In this document: positions 29,702-35,982 of the stretch, one piece after another
Numbering within the stretch: position 1 is the stretch's first letter
Layout of the letters: every line of letters starts with the position of its first letter
DNA from: a virus
DNA length: 41,917 bases
Direction: 5' to 3' (one strand)
Virus record (IMG/VR): IMGVR_UViG_3300036792_000384
Location: 1 to 41,917 of that record
Program-made: the position numbers and the translations under genes
Notes under the pieces: generated by a model
The model's input: only the letters and a program-made list of their open reading frames with translations
Told to the model about the DNA's origin: nothing
Database searches by the model: none

Positions 29702-30868
29702 TTACCCCAGGACGCGTATCGCCTTGCGGGCGTCGAGCGTCTTCACGCCGAACAGAAGGTCGAGGCGGACATACGTCCGGACGTCCTTCGGCGCGTACCA
29801 CACGGTGGAGCGAAGGCCGATGCCGTTGAAATTCACGACAGCGACGTTTGCTCCCGGCGCGTTCGGCACGGCGAGCGGGCGGGTGGCCAGCGCGAAAGCC
29901 TGCTGCGCGAAGGCCAGGTTGACGGCGTGGTTGGCGGTGACCGTCACGGCATCTCCGTCCGACACGTTCGCCTGGAGAACCGGGCTGATCGCGACGGTGG
30001 CCGTGGTGCCGGTGATCGTCTGGGCGGTCGTGACGGTGTAATTCTGGCCGCCGACGGCGAACACGTCACCCTGGTTGATGGTCCCGCCCGAGGTCAGAGC
30101 CTTCAGGTTGATGGTGCCGGAACCGGGCAGCTGGCCGAGGCGCTGCGTGGGCGCTGCCTGCGAGCCATTCACGAGGACGGAGCCGTTCCAGGCCGTGCCG
30201 TTCGTGTGGTTGGGCAGCTTGTTGCTGTCGGTGTACAGCATCCCGAATTTCGGGCGCAGCATGCCGGTGGTCTGCTGCTCGGGGCTACCGGAAACGTAGT
30301 CCTGATAGAAGACCTGGTTGAACTTGTTCACCGCGGCCGGTCCGAGCAGAACGCTCCGGCCGACTTCGGGAATCAAAGCCTGATCCATTGCCTGCTTGAT
30401 GTCGGTGCCGAGGGCAGCGACAGTGGCGGGTGTGGTGCCGGCGACGCCCGTGGTCTGGTACACGTCGGTGTACAGATTGATGCAGGCGTCTTCGATCGCG
30501 GAGCCGAGAGCCTGAGCGGCCGGATACGCGAACTCTTCCTGCAGGCCCTTGAGCGAGAGCGACTGCTCACGATCGCCGATTTCGAACACGACCTGCTTCC
30601 AGTTCGTGAGCTGAATCGCGACGTTGTCGGCGTTCGGCTTCACGCTGGAGAAGCTGTCGGGGTTCACGTCGGTCGCCGTGAAGCGGCCCGGCATGCGGGT
30701 GTTGACCGTATCGCCCTGCTGCGAGATCTGAGCCTCGAAGTCGCGATACATCATGCCCGTCATCTTGAGCATCGGGAACAGCTGCGCGAGCGATTCCTGA
30801 GCCCAGAATGTCGGGTCGTATACGTTAATTAAGTCGTAAGACTGTGTGCCTGCGTATGATCCAGCCAC
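29702..30868 (-). CDS. Major capsid protein, P22-like coat
   Basis: A 388-residue major capsid protein. The N-terminus (AGSYAGTQSYDLINVYDPTF and MYRDFEAQISQQGDTVNTRM) matches P22-type coat proteins, including the RDF motif and the KGDTV-x-xR pattern. Residues 255-310 (SGGTINQGDVFAVGGQNYTV; ATVAISPVLQANVSDGDAV) form the extra beta I-domain of this family. A scaffold gene lies immediately upstream and there is no protease fused. The start is GTG at 30868 with AAGGA, which lies within the 3' arm of a hairpin (30872-30903). High expression is implied by the terminator that follows. Confidence 0.85.
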   Translation of the reverse strand: MAGSYAGTQSYDLINVYDPTFWAQESLAQLFPMLKMTGMMYRDFEAQISQQGDTVNTRMPGRFTATDVNPDSFSSVKPNADNVAIQLTNWKQVVFEIGDREQSLSLKGLQEEFAYPAAQALGSAIEDACINLYTDVYQTTGVAGTTPATVAALGTDIKQAMDQALIPEVGRSVLLGPAAVNKFNQVFYQDYVSGSPEQQTTGMLRPKFGMLYTDSNKLPNHTNGTAWNGSVLVNGSQAAPTQRLGQLPGSGTINLKALTSGGTINQGDVFAVGGQNYTVTTAQTITGTTATVAISPVLQANVSDGDAVTVTANHAVNLAFAQQAFALATRPLAVPNAPGANVAVVNFNGIGLRSTVWYAPKDVRTYVRLDLLFGVKTLDARKAIRVLG

Positions 30869-30871
30869 TGT

Positions 30872-30903
30872 GGTTTCCTTTTAAAAAAATTTGGAAGGAA
30901 ACC
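30872..30903 (-). promoter_or_regulatory. Hairpin sequestering the ribosome-binding site of the capsid gene
   Basis: GGTTTCCTT and AAGGAAACC pair perfectly over 9 bp (30895-30903 with 30872-30880) around a 14-base AT-rich loop containing seven T in a row on the coding strand. The AAGGA Shine-Dalgarno site for the GTG at 30868 is the 3' arm, seven bases from the start, so folding would block initiation. Confidence 0.7.
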
Positions 30904-30920
30904 CACGGAGGAGCTTTTGG

Positions 30921-31700
30921 CTACTGCTGACCGCGCACGTACTCGCCGGTGTCGAATTTCCGCTTGTTCGCCATGAAGAAATCCATGTTGGTCCACTGGG
31001 ATTTCGGTATGACGGTCTGACCAGGCCGCACCTGCTGCTGCCCGCCGCCCTGTCCACCGTTGGGTGAACCGGCGCCGCCCCCGGTGGTTGCTTTACGCAA
31101 CTCGGGATTGGTCTTCAGAAATTCTTTGGCCAGATCGTCGAGTTTCACCTCGACGTCATAACCGGCTTCGTCCTTGCCTGTCGCAAAGTACCCGCTGTCG
31201 CCCTTCTGAACCTTCTCTCGAAGGTGCATAAAGTCGCGCTGCGGATTGACCGCGCCGGCATTCCGGAGTGACTCGATGATGGCCGTATCGCGCGCCTGAG
31301 CGGCGACGGCTTTGTCGGAGTCTTCCTTTTCCCGACGGGCTTTTTCCAGTTGCGATTCGAGCGTCTTCACACGCTGGAATAGAGGGTCTTCCTCGGCGCG
31401 CTGCGGTCCGGGTTTCGGCGCAGGCGTTCCGGGTGCGGCGGCTGCCTTGGGCTTGTACTGCTTTTTGCCGTCCGCTTCCTCTACATCAAGCAGGCCAACA
31501 TTGGCCAGCGAGTCCATTGTGAGCATTCCGCTACGGAGGGCTTCGAGCGTCGTACTGAGTCCGCGAATCATCGCGGCGGTACGGCCGAATTCCTCTTTGG
31601 TCAGATACTCCGGGGTCTCAGGGCTCCCGCCCGTTCCTGGAGTTGGTGTCGGGGCTCCTGGTGCCCCCGTGCCCGGTTGTCCGGGTGTAGGTTCTGGCAT
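30921..31700 (-). CDS. Scaffold protein (259 aa)
   Basis: Placed directly before the capsid gene, 259 residues from the ATG at 31700. The N-terminal 50 residues are Pro/Gly/Thr-rich (TPGQPGTGAPGAPTPTPGTG). The middle is a charged coiled coil (FQRVKTLESQLEKARREKED). The C-terminus is acidic then Gly/Gln-rich with a basic patch (MANKRKFDTGEYVRGQQ), as in capsid-binding ends of scaffolds. No protease triad is seen. Such proteins direct procapsid assembly and leave before packaging. No strong ribosome-binding site precedes the ATG. Confidence 0.8.
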   Translation of the reverse strand: MPEPTPGQPGTGAPGAPTPTPGTGGSPETPEYLTKEEFGRTAAMIRGLSTTLEALRSGMLTMDSLANVGLLDVEEADGKKQYKPKAAAAPGTPAPKPGPQRAEEDPLFQRVKTLESQLEKARREKEDSDKAVAAQARDTAIIESLRNAGAVNPQRDFMHLREKVQKGDSGYFATGKDEAGYDVEVKLDDLAKEFLKTNPELRKATTGGGAGSPNGGQGGGQQQVRPGQTVIPKSQWTNMDFFMANKRKFDTGEYVRGQQ

Positions 31701-31712
31701 TGGGGTGTTGCC

Positions 31713-31745
31713 GGGGCTCCGCTGCCCGAAGACAGACGGAGCCCC
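31713..31745. terminator. GGGGCTCCG hairpin between scaffold and plus-strand cassette
   Basis: GGGGCTCCG (31713-31721) and CGGAGCCCC (31737-31745) form a perfect 9-bp stem in the 89-base divergent gap. It could end leftward transcription entering from the plus-cassette side, or control the scaffold message. No T run is visible. Confidence 0.55.
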
Positions 31746-31789
31746 TACGCACCACGAGGGTCGGCGACCATCGTGCAATCCTTTACTCG

Positions 31790-31972
31790 ATGAGAGAAAA
31801 CCTGCTCATGTGGCTTGCCTGGCGGATGCCCCGCGGGCTGGTGTACTGGTGCGTGATTCGCGTATGGGCGGCCGCGACGACCGGGGAGTACGGCAGCGAG
31901 GAAGGGCCAGCGATCCGGGTCGAGACTGCGCTAAAAAGGTGGGACGATGGCCGACGAGCCGTTATTGCCTAA
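31790..31972 (+). CDS. Small membrane-like protein, cassette gene 1 (60 aa)
   Basis: First gene of a plus-strand cassette inside the minus-strand head module. The 60-residue product has a hydrophobic N-terminal half (MRENLLMWLAWRMPRGLVYW, then CVIRVWAAA) and a polar C-terminus. GCAATCCTTTACTC just before the ATG resembles the promoter-like string seen at 33673. It overlaps the next gene by 26 bases. Similar short phage proteins with MWLAWRxPR and VYW..IRV motifs exist, without function. Confidence 0.65.
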   Translation: MRENLLMWLAWRMPRGLVYWCVIRVWAAATTGEYGSEEGPAIRVETALKRWDDGRRAVIA

Positions 31973-32219
31973 CCCCGACGCGCCGGCTGTCTTCCGCAAC
32001 GGCCGCGCGATCGACGACGCCTATACCCGCTACTCCAGGCGGTACATACCGATGCGCGCCCCCAGGGAGCAGCGCGAGGAAACCCGGCGGGCGTTCTTCA
32101 TGGGCGCGTACGAGGTCCTCAATCTTGTTGTCAGCAACGCGAACCGCGACTACTTCGGGAAGCTGATCAAGGAGGCCCGGGAGAACGTCGAGCGCGAGCT
32201 GCAGGGCCTGCGAACGTGA
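31947..32219 (+). CDS. Hypothetical protein, cassette gene 2 (90 aa)
   Basis: A 90-residue soluble protein (DEPLLPNPDAPAVFRNGRAI; YIPMRAPREQREETRRAFFM) with AGGTGG before the ATG. The second half is a charged helix (GKLIKEARENVERELQGL). Its stop overlaps the GTG of the next gene. No family recognised. Confidence 0.65.
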   Translation: MADEPLLPNPDAPAVFRNGRAIDDAYTRYSRRYIPMRAPREQREETRRAFFMGAYEVLNLVVSNANRDYFGKLIKEARENVERELQGLRT

Positions 32220-32371
32220 GCCCTGCGCACGAACGCGGGCTGCTGTTCGGGATGCGCCTCGCGCTCGCGGGCTTTTATCTGATGTTCCCGAGCATGATCT
32301 TCATTCGCGGCTCCGCCGTGGTCGCCGTTCTGCCAGTGCTCGGACAGTTTATCGACGTGTCGCTATCCTGA
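32216..32371 (+). CDS. Small membrane protein, cassette gene 3 (51 aa)
   Basis: A GTG start overlaps the previous stop (GTGA). The peptide (MSPAHERGLLFGMRLALAGF, YLMFPSMIFIRGSAVVAVLP) contains two short hydrophobic stretches and is probably membrane-inserted. Its last codons overlap the TTTATCGACGTGTCGC-type motif at 32350. A terminator follows at 32420. Confidence 0.6.
   Translation: MSPAHERGLLFGMRLALAGFYLMFPSMIFIRGSAVVAVLPVLGQFIDVSLS
32343..32361. promoter_or_regulatory. GACA-N11-TGTC dyad at the end of the first cassette
   Basis: GACA (32343-32346) and TGTC (32358-32361) are 11 bases apart. The stretch TCGACGTGTCGC-N-ATCCTG around it is shared almost exactly with the motif at 33664-33681. 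It lies in the last codons of 32216-32371, so the conservation is not explained by the peptide, which differs at 33664. Confidence 0.5.
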
Positions 32372-32419
32372 CTCTAATGGCGCGGACCGGTTTTTGGCGT
32401 TCTTGATTGGGCCGCGCGG

Positions 32420-32475
32420 AAGCCGGGCGGTGATGATGTGTGTACGCTCTTTGCCGGATGGGCCGCCCGGCTTTT
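32420..32475 (+). terminator. Rho-independent terminator of the plus-strand cassette
   Basis: AAGCCGGGCGG (32420-32430) and CCGCCCGGCTT (32463-32473) form an 11-bp perfect stem followed by TTTT on the plus strand. The 32-base loop contains a smaller hairpin. It ends the 31790-32371 transcript and may also end leftward transcription. Confidence 0.75.
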
Positions 32476-32687
32476 CACATGTGCGGATCCCGCAGCAGCT
32501 CTTCCGCGACGCAGGTAATCGTGTCGTTGCTGGTGCTTCCGTCGTGCGGTGACCGGCAGTGCGTGAACACGCTGTCGACCGGGCGAAAGAACGTCCACCC
32601 GCGGCTCTCCAGAAAAGCCCGCCTTACGACCCAATTCATTTGTGACGCCCGCTCGAGGAGCGATTCCGGATAGTGCTGCTGCTCCAT
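32475..32687 (-). CDS. Hypothetical protein (70 aa)
   Basis: A 70-residue minus-strand protein (MEQQHYPESLLERASQMNWV; FLESRGWTFFRPVDSVFTHC) four bases after the stop of the virion-morphogenesis gene. An overlapping plus-strand frame (32440-32673) is its antisense shadow; this strand is chosen because it continues the head operon. Function unknown; no strong ribosome-binding site. Confidence 0.5.
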   Translation of the reverse strand: MEQQHYPESLLERASQMNWVVRRAFLESRGWTFFRPVDSVFTHCRSPHDGSTSNDTITCVAEELLRDPHM

Positions 32688-32691
32688 ACGT

Positions 32692-33372
32692 TCAGCTTTT
32701 TAGCATGCCGTTGATCACGCTCAGGATGTACGAGCGATCGGCGGGGCTCAGGCCGAACCACGGGTCGCGCGCCTGATTGCCCTGCGCCTTCAGCTCCTCC
32801 TCCGCGCGCGTGAAACCCACGGTGACACTGGTGGGCGTCAGGTCCACTATCGAGAGCGCGCCGAGCATCCGTCCGGACAGCTCGAGGTCGCGGTTGCCCG
32901 ACTTGCCGAGGGCCTTTTTATACGCCGCATAGTTCGCGAACTTCACGCTCTTTCCGGAGGGAGTGACCTGCCCGAGCGGCGTTCCCCTTTTTCCCTTGCC
33001 GCCGGCGAGGATCCCGATCGAGCGCATCTTCGCGAGGTCCTTCTTCGTCAGGACTTCCCGGCCGCCGAACGTGGTCTTGTTGCGCGGCAAGAGAAACGGC
33101 GAGAGGTCCGCGCCGGCGGCCTCCAGTTTCTTCTTCAGGCCCGCGGTTGTGCCGGAGTACCGCCGCGGCGCGCGGAAGACCGAGCCCACACCCGAGACAG
33201 GAACGTAAATCGGCCCCCGGGTGGAGTACGGCTTCGCGGGCTGATCGAGCGCGTTGCGGAACGATGACACGCGGCGATGCAGCGCCTCAACCATGACGCC
33301 GCCCACGCGCCGGAGCTGCTCGGGCGTGAGCTTCGGGATCTCGAAAAGGTCGGTCTGGAAAGTGAAGGGCAC
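32692..33372 (-). CDS. Phage virion morphogenesis / tail-completion family protein (226 aa)
   Basis: The C-terminal half carries the signature of Mu gpG / P2 gpS-type morphogenesis proteins: RDLELSGRMLGALSIVDLTP, SVTVGFTRAEEELKAQGNQ, then DPWFGLSPADRSYILSVING. The N-terminal half is basic (TAGLKKKLEAAGADLSPFL; GGKGKRGTPLGQV). Such proteins act at head-tail joining. Its place between MuF and scaffold agrees. Length is usual for the family. Confidence 0.8.
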   Translation of the reverse strand: MPFTFQTDLFEIPKLTPEQLRRVGGVMVEALHRRVSSFRNALDQPAKPYSTRGPIYVPVSGVGSVFRAPRRYSGTTAGLKKKLEAAGADLSPFLLPRNKTTFGGREVLTKKDLAKMRSIGILAGGKGKRGTPLGQVTPSGKSVKFANYAAYKKALGKSGNRDLELSGRMLGALSIVDLTPTSVTVGFTRAEEELKAQGNQARDPWFGLSPADRSYILSVINGMLKS

Positions 33373-33379
33373 GGCCCCT

Positions 33380-33586
33380 TTACAGCCGCGCCGCGGCGTC
33401 CGCCAGCAGCAGCCGGAAATCGTCCTCGCTCATTTCCGCCGTGGCATCACGACCGCACGCGCCGTCCGGAGACGCGGCCGCGCGCACCGTCAGACTCACT
33501 TTGCCCGTCGGGGTCTTGTTGATCGAAACGAATGGCGGGTAAACAGTTGCGGTGGAAGTCCATGCCGCGAGGTTCTTCATCGCCAT
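33380..33586 (-). CDS. Hypothetical protein (68 aa)
   Basis: From the ATG at 33586 the peptide reads AMKNLAAWTSTATVYPPFVS, INKTPTGKVSLTVRAAASPD and ends with an acidic helix (MSEDDFRLLLADAAARL). Upstream the frame loses coding character, so I keep the short version. It precedes the morphogenesis gene by seven bases and is the last minus-strand gene before the plus-strand island. Function unknown. Confidence 0.55.
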   Translation of the reverse strand: MAMKNLAAWTSTATVYPPFVSINKTPTGKVSLTVRAAASPDGACGRDATAEMSEDDFRLLLADAAARL

Positions 33587-33652
33587 GCTGGTCGGCGGGT
33601 TTTGGCGCCGAGCCCACGGCGGGCGGTTATAACAAAATTGATATACCCACCC

Positions 33653-33696
33653 CGACACCATTTCGACGTGTCGCAATCCTGTCTCCGGGCGATACT
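33653..33696 (+). promoter_or_regulatory. CGACAC-N9-GTGTCG dyad and promoter of the accessory island
   Basis: CGACAC (33653-33658) and GTGTCG (33668-33673) are perfect inverted copies with a 9-base spacer. TGTCGC is followed 16 bases later by GATACT (33691-33696), a plausible -10 box. Transcription would begin close to the GTG at 33703, so the message may be leaderless. The same string TCGACGTGTCGC occurs at 32352. Confidence 0.55.
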
Positions 33697-33702
33697 CAGA
33701 TC

Positions 33703-34011
33703 GTGGCTGATGCGCTGCCAACTCGACGGCCCGCTGGACGTTCCCGGACTGTGAGGCCTGAGACCCAGGCGGAATTGCGATCGCGCACACGCCGGGAACT
33801 GGCTGCTGAAGCGCGGGCGCTCAAGAGTGCCTCTCGAGAGGATGTCGGCAGTCTGCTGGCCGCGGCTCTCTGGCTGGCAGAGGGATCGCAGCAGGCGGCG
33901 CTGAAATTCGCCCGGCAGGCGGTTCGAAAGTTCCAGCGCGAGGGGCTGGGGACGCACGCGGGCGCTTACCGCGCGGCCATCGGCTGGATGTTGCGACACT
34001 GGCGCCTATGA
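33703..34011 (+). CDS. Basic helical protein, island gene 1 (102 aa)
   Basis: From the GTG at 33703 the protein is 102 residues, very basic at the start (ADALPTRRPAGRSRTVRPET) then helical (RRELAAEARALKSASREDVG; SLLAAALWLAEGSQQAALKF) and basic again. This suggests a small nucleic-acid-binding or RNA-associated protein, but there is no recognised domain. No Shine-Dalgarno site is present; the start sits where transcription is predicted to begin. Confidence 0.55.
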   Translation: MADALPTRRPAGRSRTVRPETQAELRSRTRRELAAEARALKSASREDVGSLLAAALWLAEGSQQAALKFARQAVRKFQREGLGTHAGAYRAAIGWMLRHWRL

Positions 34012-34091
34012 TGATCTCGCTGCGCCCGACGCCCCTGGTCCTGTTCGTCACGCTTGTCCTGATGGCCCTGCACCAGTGCGGAGGCCGGTGA
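34008..34091 (+). CDS. Single-pass membrane micropeptide (27 aa)
   Basis: An ATGA overlap with the previous gene and a GTGA overlap with the next one enclose a 27-residue peptide (MMISLRPTPLVLFVTLVLMA, then LHQCGGR) with one membrane segment. Coupling on both sides argues for translation. Function unknown. Confidence 0.45.
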   Translation: MMISLRPTPLVLFVTLVLMALHQCGGR

Positions 34092-34360
34092 TACTGAGCT
34101 ACCCTTCGGGCATGGATTTCACGCGCGCGTCCGATGTGACGCCGGAGGTCGAGGCGGCCGTCAATGACGCCTTCGAGGACAACGAATGGGACGAAGAAAT
34201 GCTCAGCCGGGTGAGGGTAGTCCGGGAGACGCTCAGCCGCTCTGTGCTGACGATCATTCGCAACGTGCCCCCAGGGCCGGATCGGTCCGCTGCAATTCGT
34301 AAAATCCGTGAGGCGCATCTGGACTGCAACTCCGCGATCACTCACAACGGCCGCTATTGA
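34088..34360 (+). CDS. Helical-hairpin protein, possible Acb2/Tad1-like sponge (90 aa)
   Basis: The GTG at 34088 overlaps the previous stop and has GGAGG close upstream; an internal ATG at 34112 is the alternative. The N-terminal third is acidic. The second half (VRETLSRSVLTIIRNVPPGP, then DRSAAIRKIREAHLDCNSAI, THNGRY) is two helices joined by a VPPGPDRS turn, followed by R/K-x-x-EA-x-x-x-x-x-AI. I recall this helix-turn-helix layout in the Acb2/Tad1 hairpin domain, where it binds cyclic nucleotide signals of CBASS and Thoeris defence. The tryptophan usual in the second helix is absent here. The assignment is tentative, helped by the position in an accessory island. Confidence 0.45.
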   Translation: MILSYPSGMDFTRASDVTPEVEAAVNDAFEDNEWDEEMLSRVRVVRETLSRSVLTIIRNVPPGPDRSAAIRKIREAHLDCNSAITHNGRY

Positions 34361-34590
34361 TGCCGGCAGCGGTGTGCCCAATTTGCGATGGCGACGGCTG
34401 GTACGCCGATGGCGAATTTGCGGACGAGGGGAAAACGAAGATCCGGATGCTGGCCATCGCCTGCCCGTTGAAATGCCCGCTGGATCCGGAATCTCTGCCT
34501 CAGGACGTGACCGTTTTACCGGCCCGCTTTTCTCGCAGCGGCCTCAGACCCAGGAACAACCAACAGAGCCCGCCGGGGCTATGCAGCTGA
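34360..34590 (+). CDS. Small DnaJ-type zinc-knuckle protein (76 aa)
   Basis: The ATG shares a base with the previous stop (TGATG). CPICDGDGWY near the start followed by ACPLKCP (about residues 35-41) resembles the CxxCxGxG knuckles of DnaJ-like zinc-binding proteins. The last 25 residues are basic with low conservation expectation. Small knuckle proteins of this kind are common in phage accessory regions. Between its stop and 34690 I see no clear gene. Confidence 0.6.
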   Translation: MPAAVCPICDGDGWYADGEFADEGKTKIRMLAIACPLKCPLDPESLPQDVTVLPARFSRSGLRPRNNQQSPPGLCS

Positions 34591-34690
34591 GGCTGCGAAG
34601 TACGGCGCAACCGGGCCCGCGTCAGAGGTCCGGAAATCAAACGCGCAACATCTGCGACCTCGTCGGCATTTAAGGTACGGTGGGTGAATT

Positions 34691-35869
34691 ATGAAGTTCA
34701 CCTGCGCCACGTGCACCTCCGCTCGCGAAATGAAAACCGATCGCGCGCCGGCGGGCTGGAAGCGGCTCGGCGAGAAAACGTACTGCAGCGACTGCTGGAG
34801 GCAGATGTTCGTGCTGCGCGCCGTCACAATTCCGGTGGCGTCGCCGCTCGACCTGTCGTGGGATGAATTTGGCAAAGCCCTGCGCGCGCAGTGGGCGCTT
34901 GTCACCGAGGCCTGTAACTGGATGGTGACGGAGCTGTTCGTGCGCGACGATAAATCGCGCGACTCCGGCAAGCTGAAACCGATGCCGCGCGTATATCTGT
35001 ATCCCGAGACGCGGCGCATGTTTCCCCTGCTACCCTCGACTTCGTGCGCCGGCCTCGAGCAGGCGGTGCAGAAAAAGTACCGCGCGCGGCGCTACGAGGT
35101 CGTGTGGACGCACAAGGCCAGCCTGCCGACGTATCGGTACCCGACGCCCTTTCCGGTTCCAAACCAGGCGTGGAGCGTCGAGCTCGAGGACAAGGCCGCG
35201 ATTGTGAGCGCGCGCATTGGTGAGGAGCGGATCCGCTTTCGCCTGCGCGGTGGCCACCAGTTCCGCCGGCAGATGGCTGCCGTCCACCAGATCGTTTCGG
35301 GCGAAGCCCAGCAGGGGCAGCTGGATATTTACCGGCAGGGCACAAGCGTGATGTGCAAGATGGTTGCGTGGCTGCCACGCGGGGCAGGGAAGGCCGCTGA
35401 CGCCGAGGGAACGCTATTCGTGCGCACCGACGCCGACGCCCTTATCGTGGCGCTCAACGCGAAGGATGACCGCCTGTGGGTGTACCACGGCGATCAGGTA
35501 AAACGCTGGAGCGCCGAGCACAGAAAAATGCTGGACCGGCTCTCGGATGATTCGAAGGCCGAGCACCGCCCGGTACCGCCGTTCTCGAAACGCCGGCAGG
35601 CCGCGGCCACGAAATATTCGGACCGCATGAAGTCCGCCACGCACCAGATCTCGGCGATGATAGCGGGCTACGCGCGCCGGAGAAAATTCGCGCGGGTCCA
35701 GTACGACGACTCGCTGCAGAGCTTCTGTCCGGGTTTTCCGTGGTTTTCGCTGCGGGAGAAAATCGCGACGAAGTGCGACGAGGCGGGCATCGAGTTTCAC
35801 CACGTTGCAGCTGCGAGCGGTGAGGTGAAAGAAAATTCCAACGCGCCGCTCGGGAGCGAGGTAAATTAG
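34691..35869 (+). CDS. TnpB/Cas12-superfamily protein with degenerate RuvC motif (392 aa)
   Basis: Residues 1-40 carry a zinc ribbon (CATC at 5-8, CSDC at 32-35). Residues 45-110 hold the helix AQWALVTEACNWMVTELFV, like the W-x-N helices of TnpB/Cas12. Residues 145-235 are beta-rich (LPTYRYPTPFPVPNQAWSVE), as in the wedge domain. The RuvC-like part follows: FVRTDADALIVALNAKDDRL (RuvC-I-like, D247 or D249), bridge helix region, KFARVQYDDSLQSF (RuvC-II-like, D339/D340 where Glu is usual), and FPWFSLREKIATKCDEAGIE, the segment after RuvC-II in TnpB. The zinc finger normally next is missing. The C-terminus ENSNAPLGSEVN resembles the RuvC-III D-x-N-A-A motif with Asp replaced by Asn. A nuclease-impaired RNA-guided DNA binder is the likely function. 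A repeat array follows 113 bases downstream. Ribosome-binding site GGTGGG. Confidence 0.75.
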   Translation: MKFTCATCTSAREMKTDRAPAGWKRLGEKTYCSDCWRQMFVLRAVTIPVASPLDLSWDEFGKALRAQWALVTEACNWMVTELFVRDDKSRDSGKLKPMPRVYLYPETRRMFPLLPSTSCAGLEQAVQKKYRARRYEVVWTHKASLPTYRYPTPFPVPNQAWSVELEDKAAIVSARIGEERIRFRLRGGHQFRRQMAAVHQIVSGEAQQGQLDIYRQGTSVMCKMVAWLPRGAGKAADAEGTLFVRTDADALIVALNAKDDRLWVYHGDQVKRWSAEHRKMLDRLSDDSKAEHRPVPPFSKRRQAAATKYSDRMKSATHQISAMIAGYARRRKFARVQYDDSLQSFCPGFPWFSLREKIATKCDEAGIEFHHVAAASGEVKENSNAPLGSEVN

Positions 35870-35942
35870 GCATTTAGCGCCACCGACAGGCGCAGGGTGC
35901 ACAAGGCGCGGGAACGCTTGCCGATCCGCCGCTCGCACCGAA

Positions 35943-35982
35943 GCTGCTAAGGGTTCGGGATATCTGCCGCAAGGCAGCAGCC
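35943..35982 (+). ncRNA. Structured leader before the repeat array (possible guide scaffold)
   Basis: CTGCC (35964-35968) pairs with GGCAG (35973-35977) around a GCAA tetraloop of the stable GNRA class. GCTGCT (35943-35948) can pair with AGCAGC (35976-35981) as a longer alternative. It lies between the effector stop and the first repeat, so it may be part of a guide-RNA scaffold, a tracrRNA-like piece, or only a leader. The 113 bases from 35870 to 35982 otherwise hold no gene. Confidence 0.4.

Noticed and set aside
34591-34690. Short frames between the zinc-knuckle gene and the effector gene
   Set aside because: A 30-codon frame from 34581 and an open frame without a start have no ribosome-binding site or coupling; I see no supported gene here.
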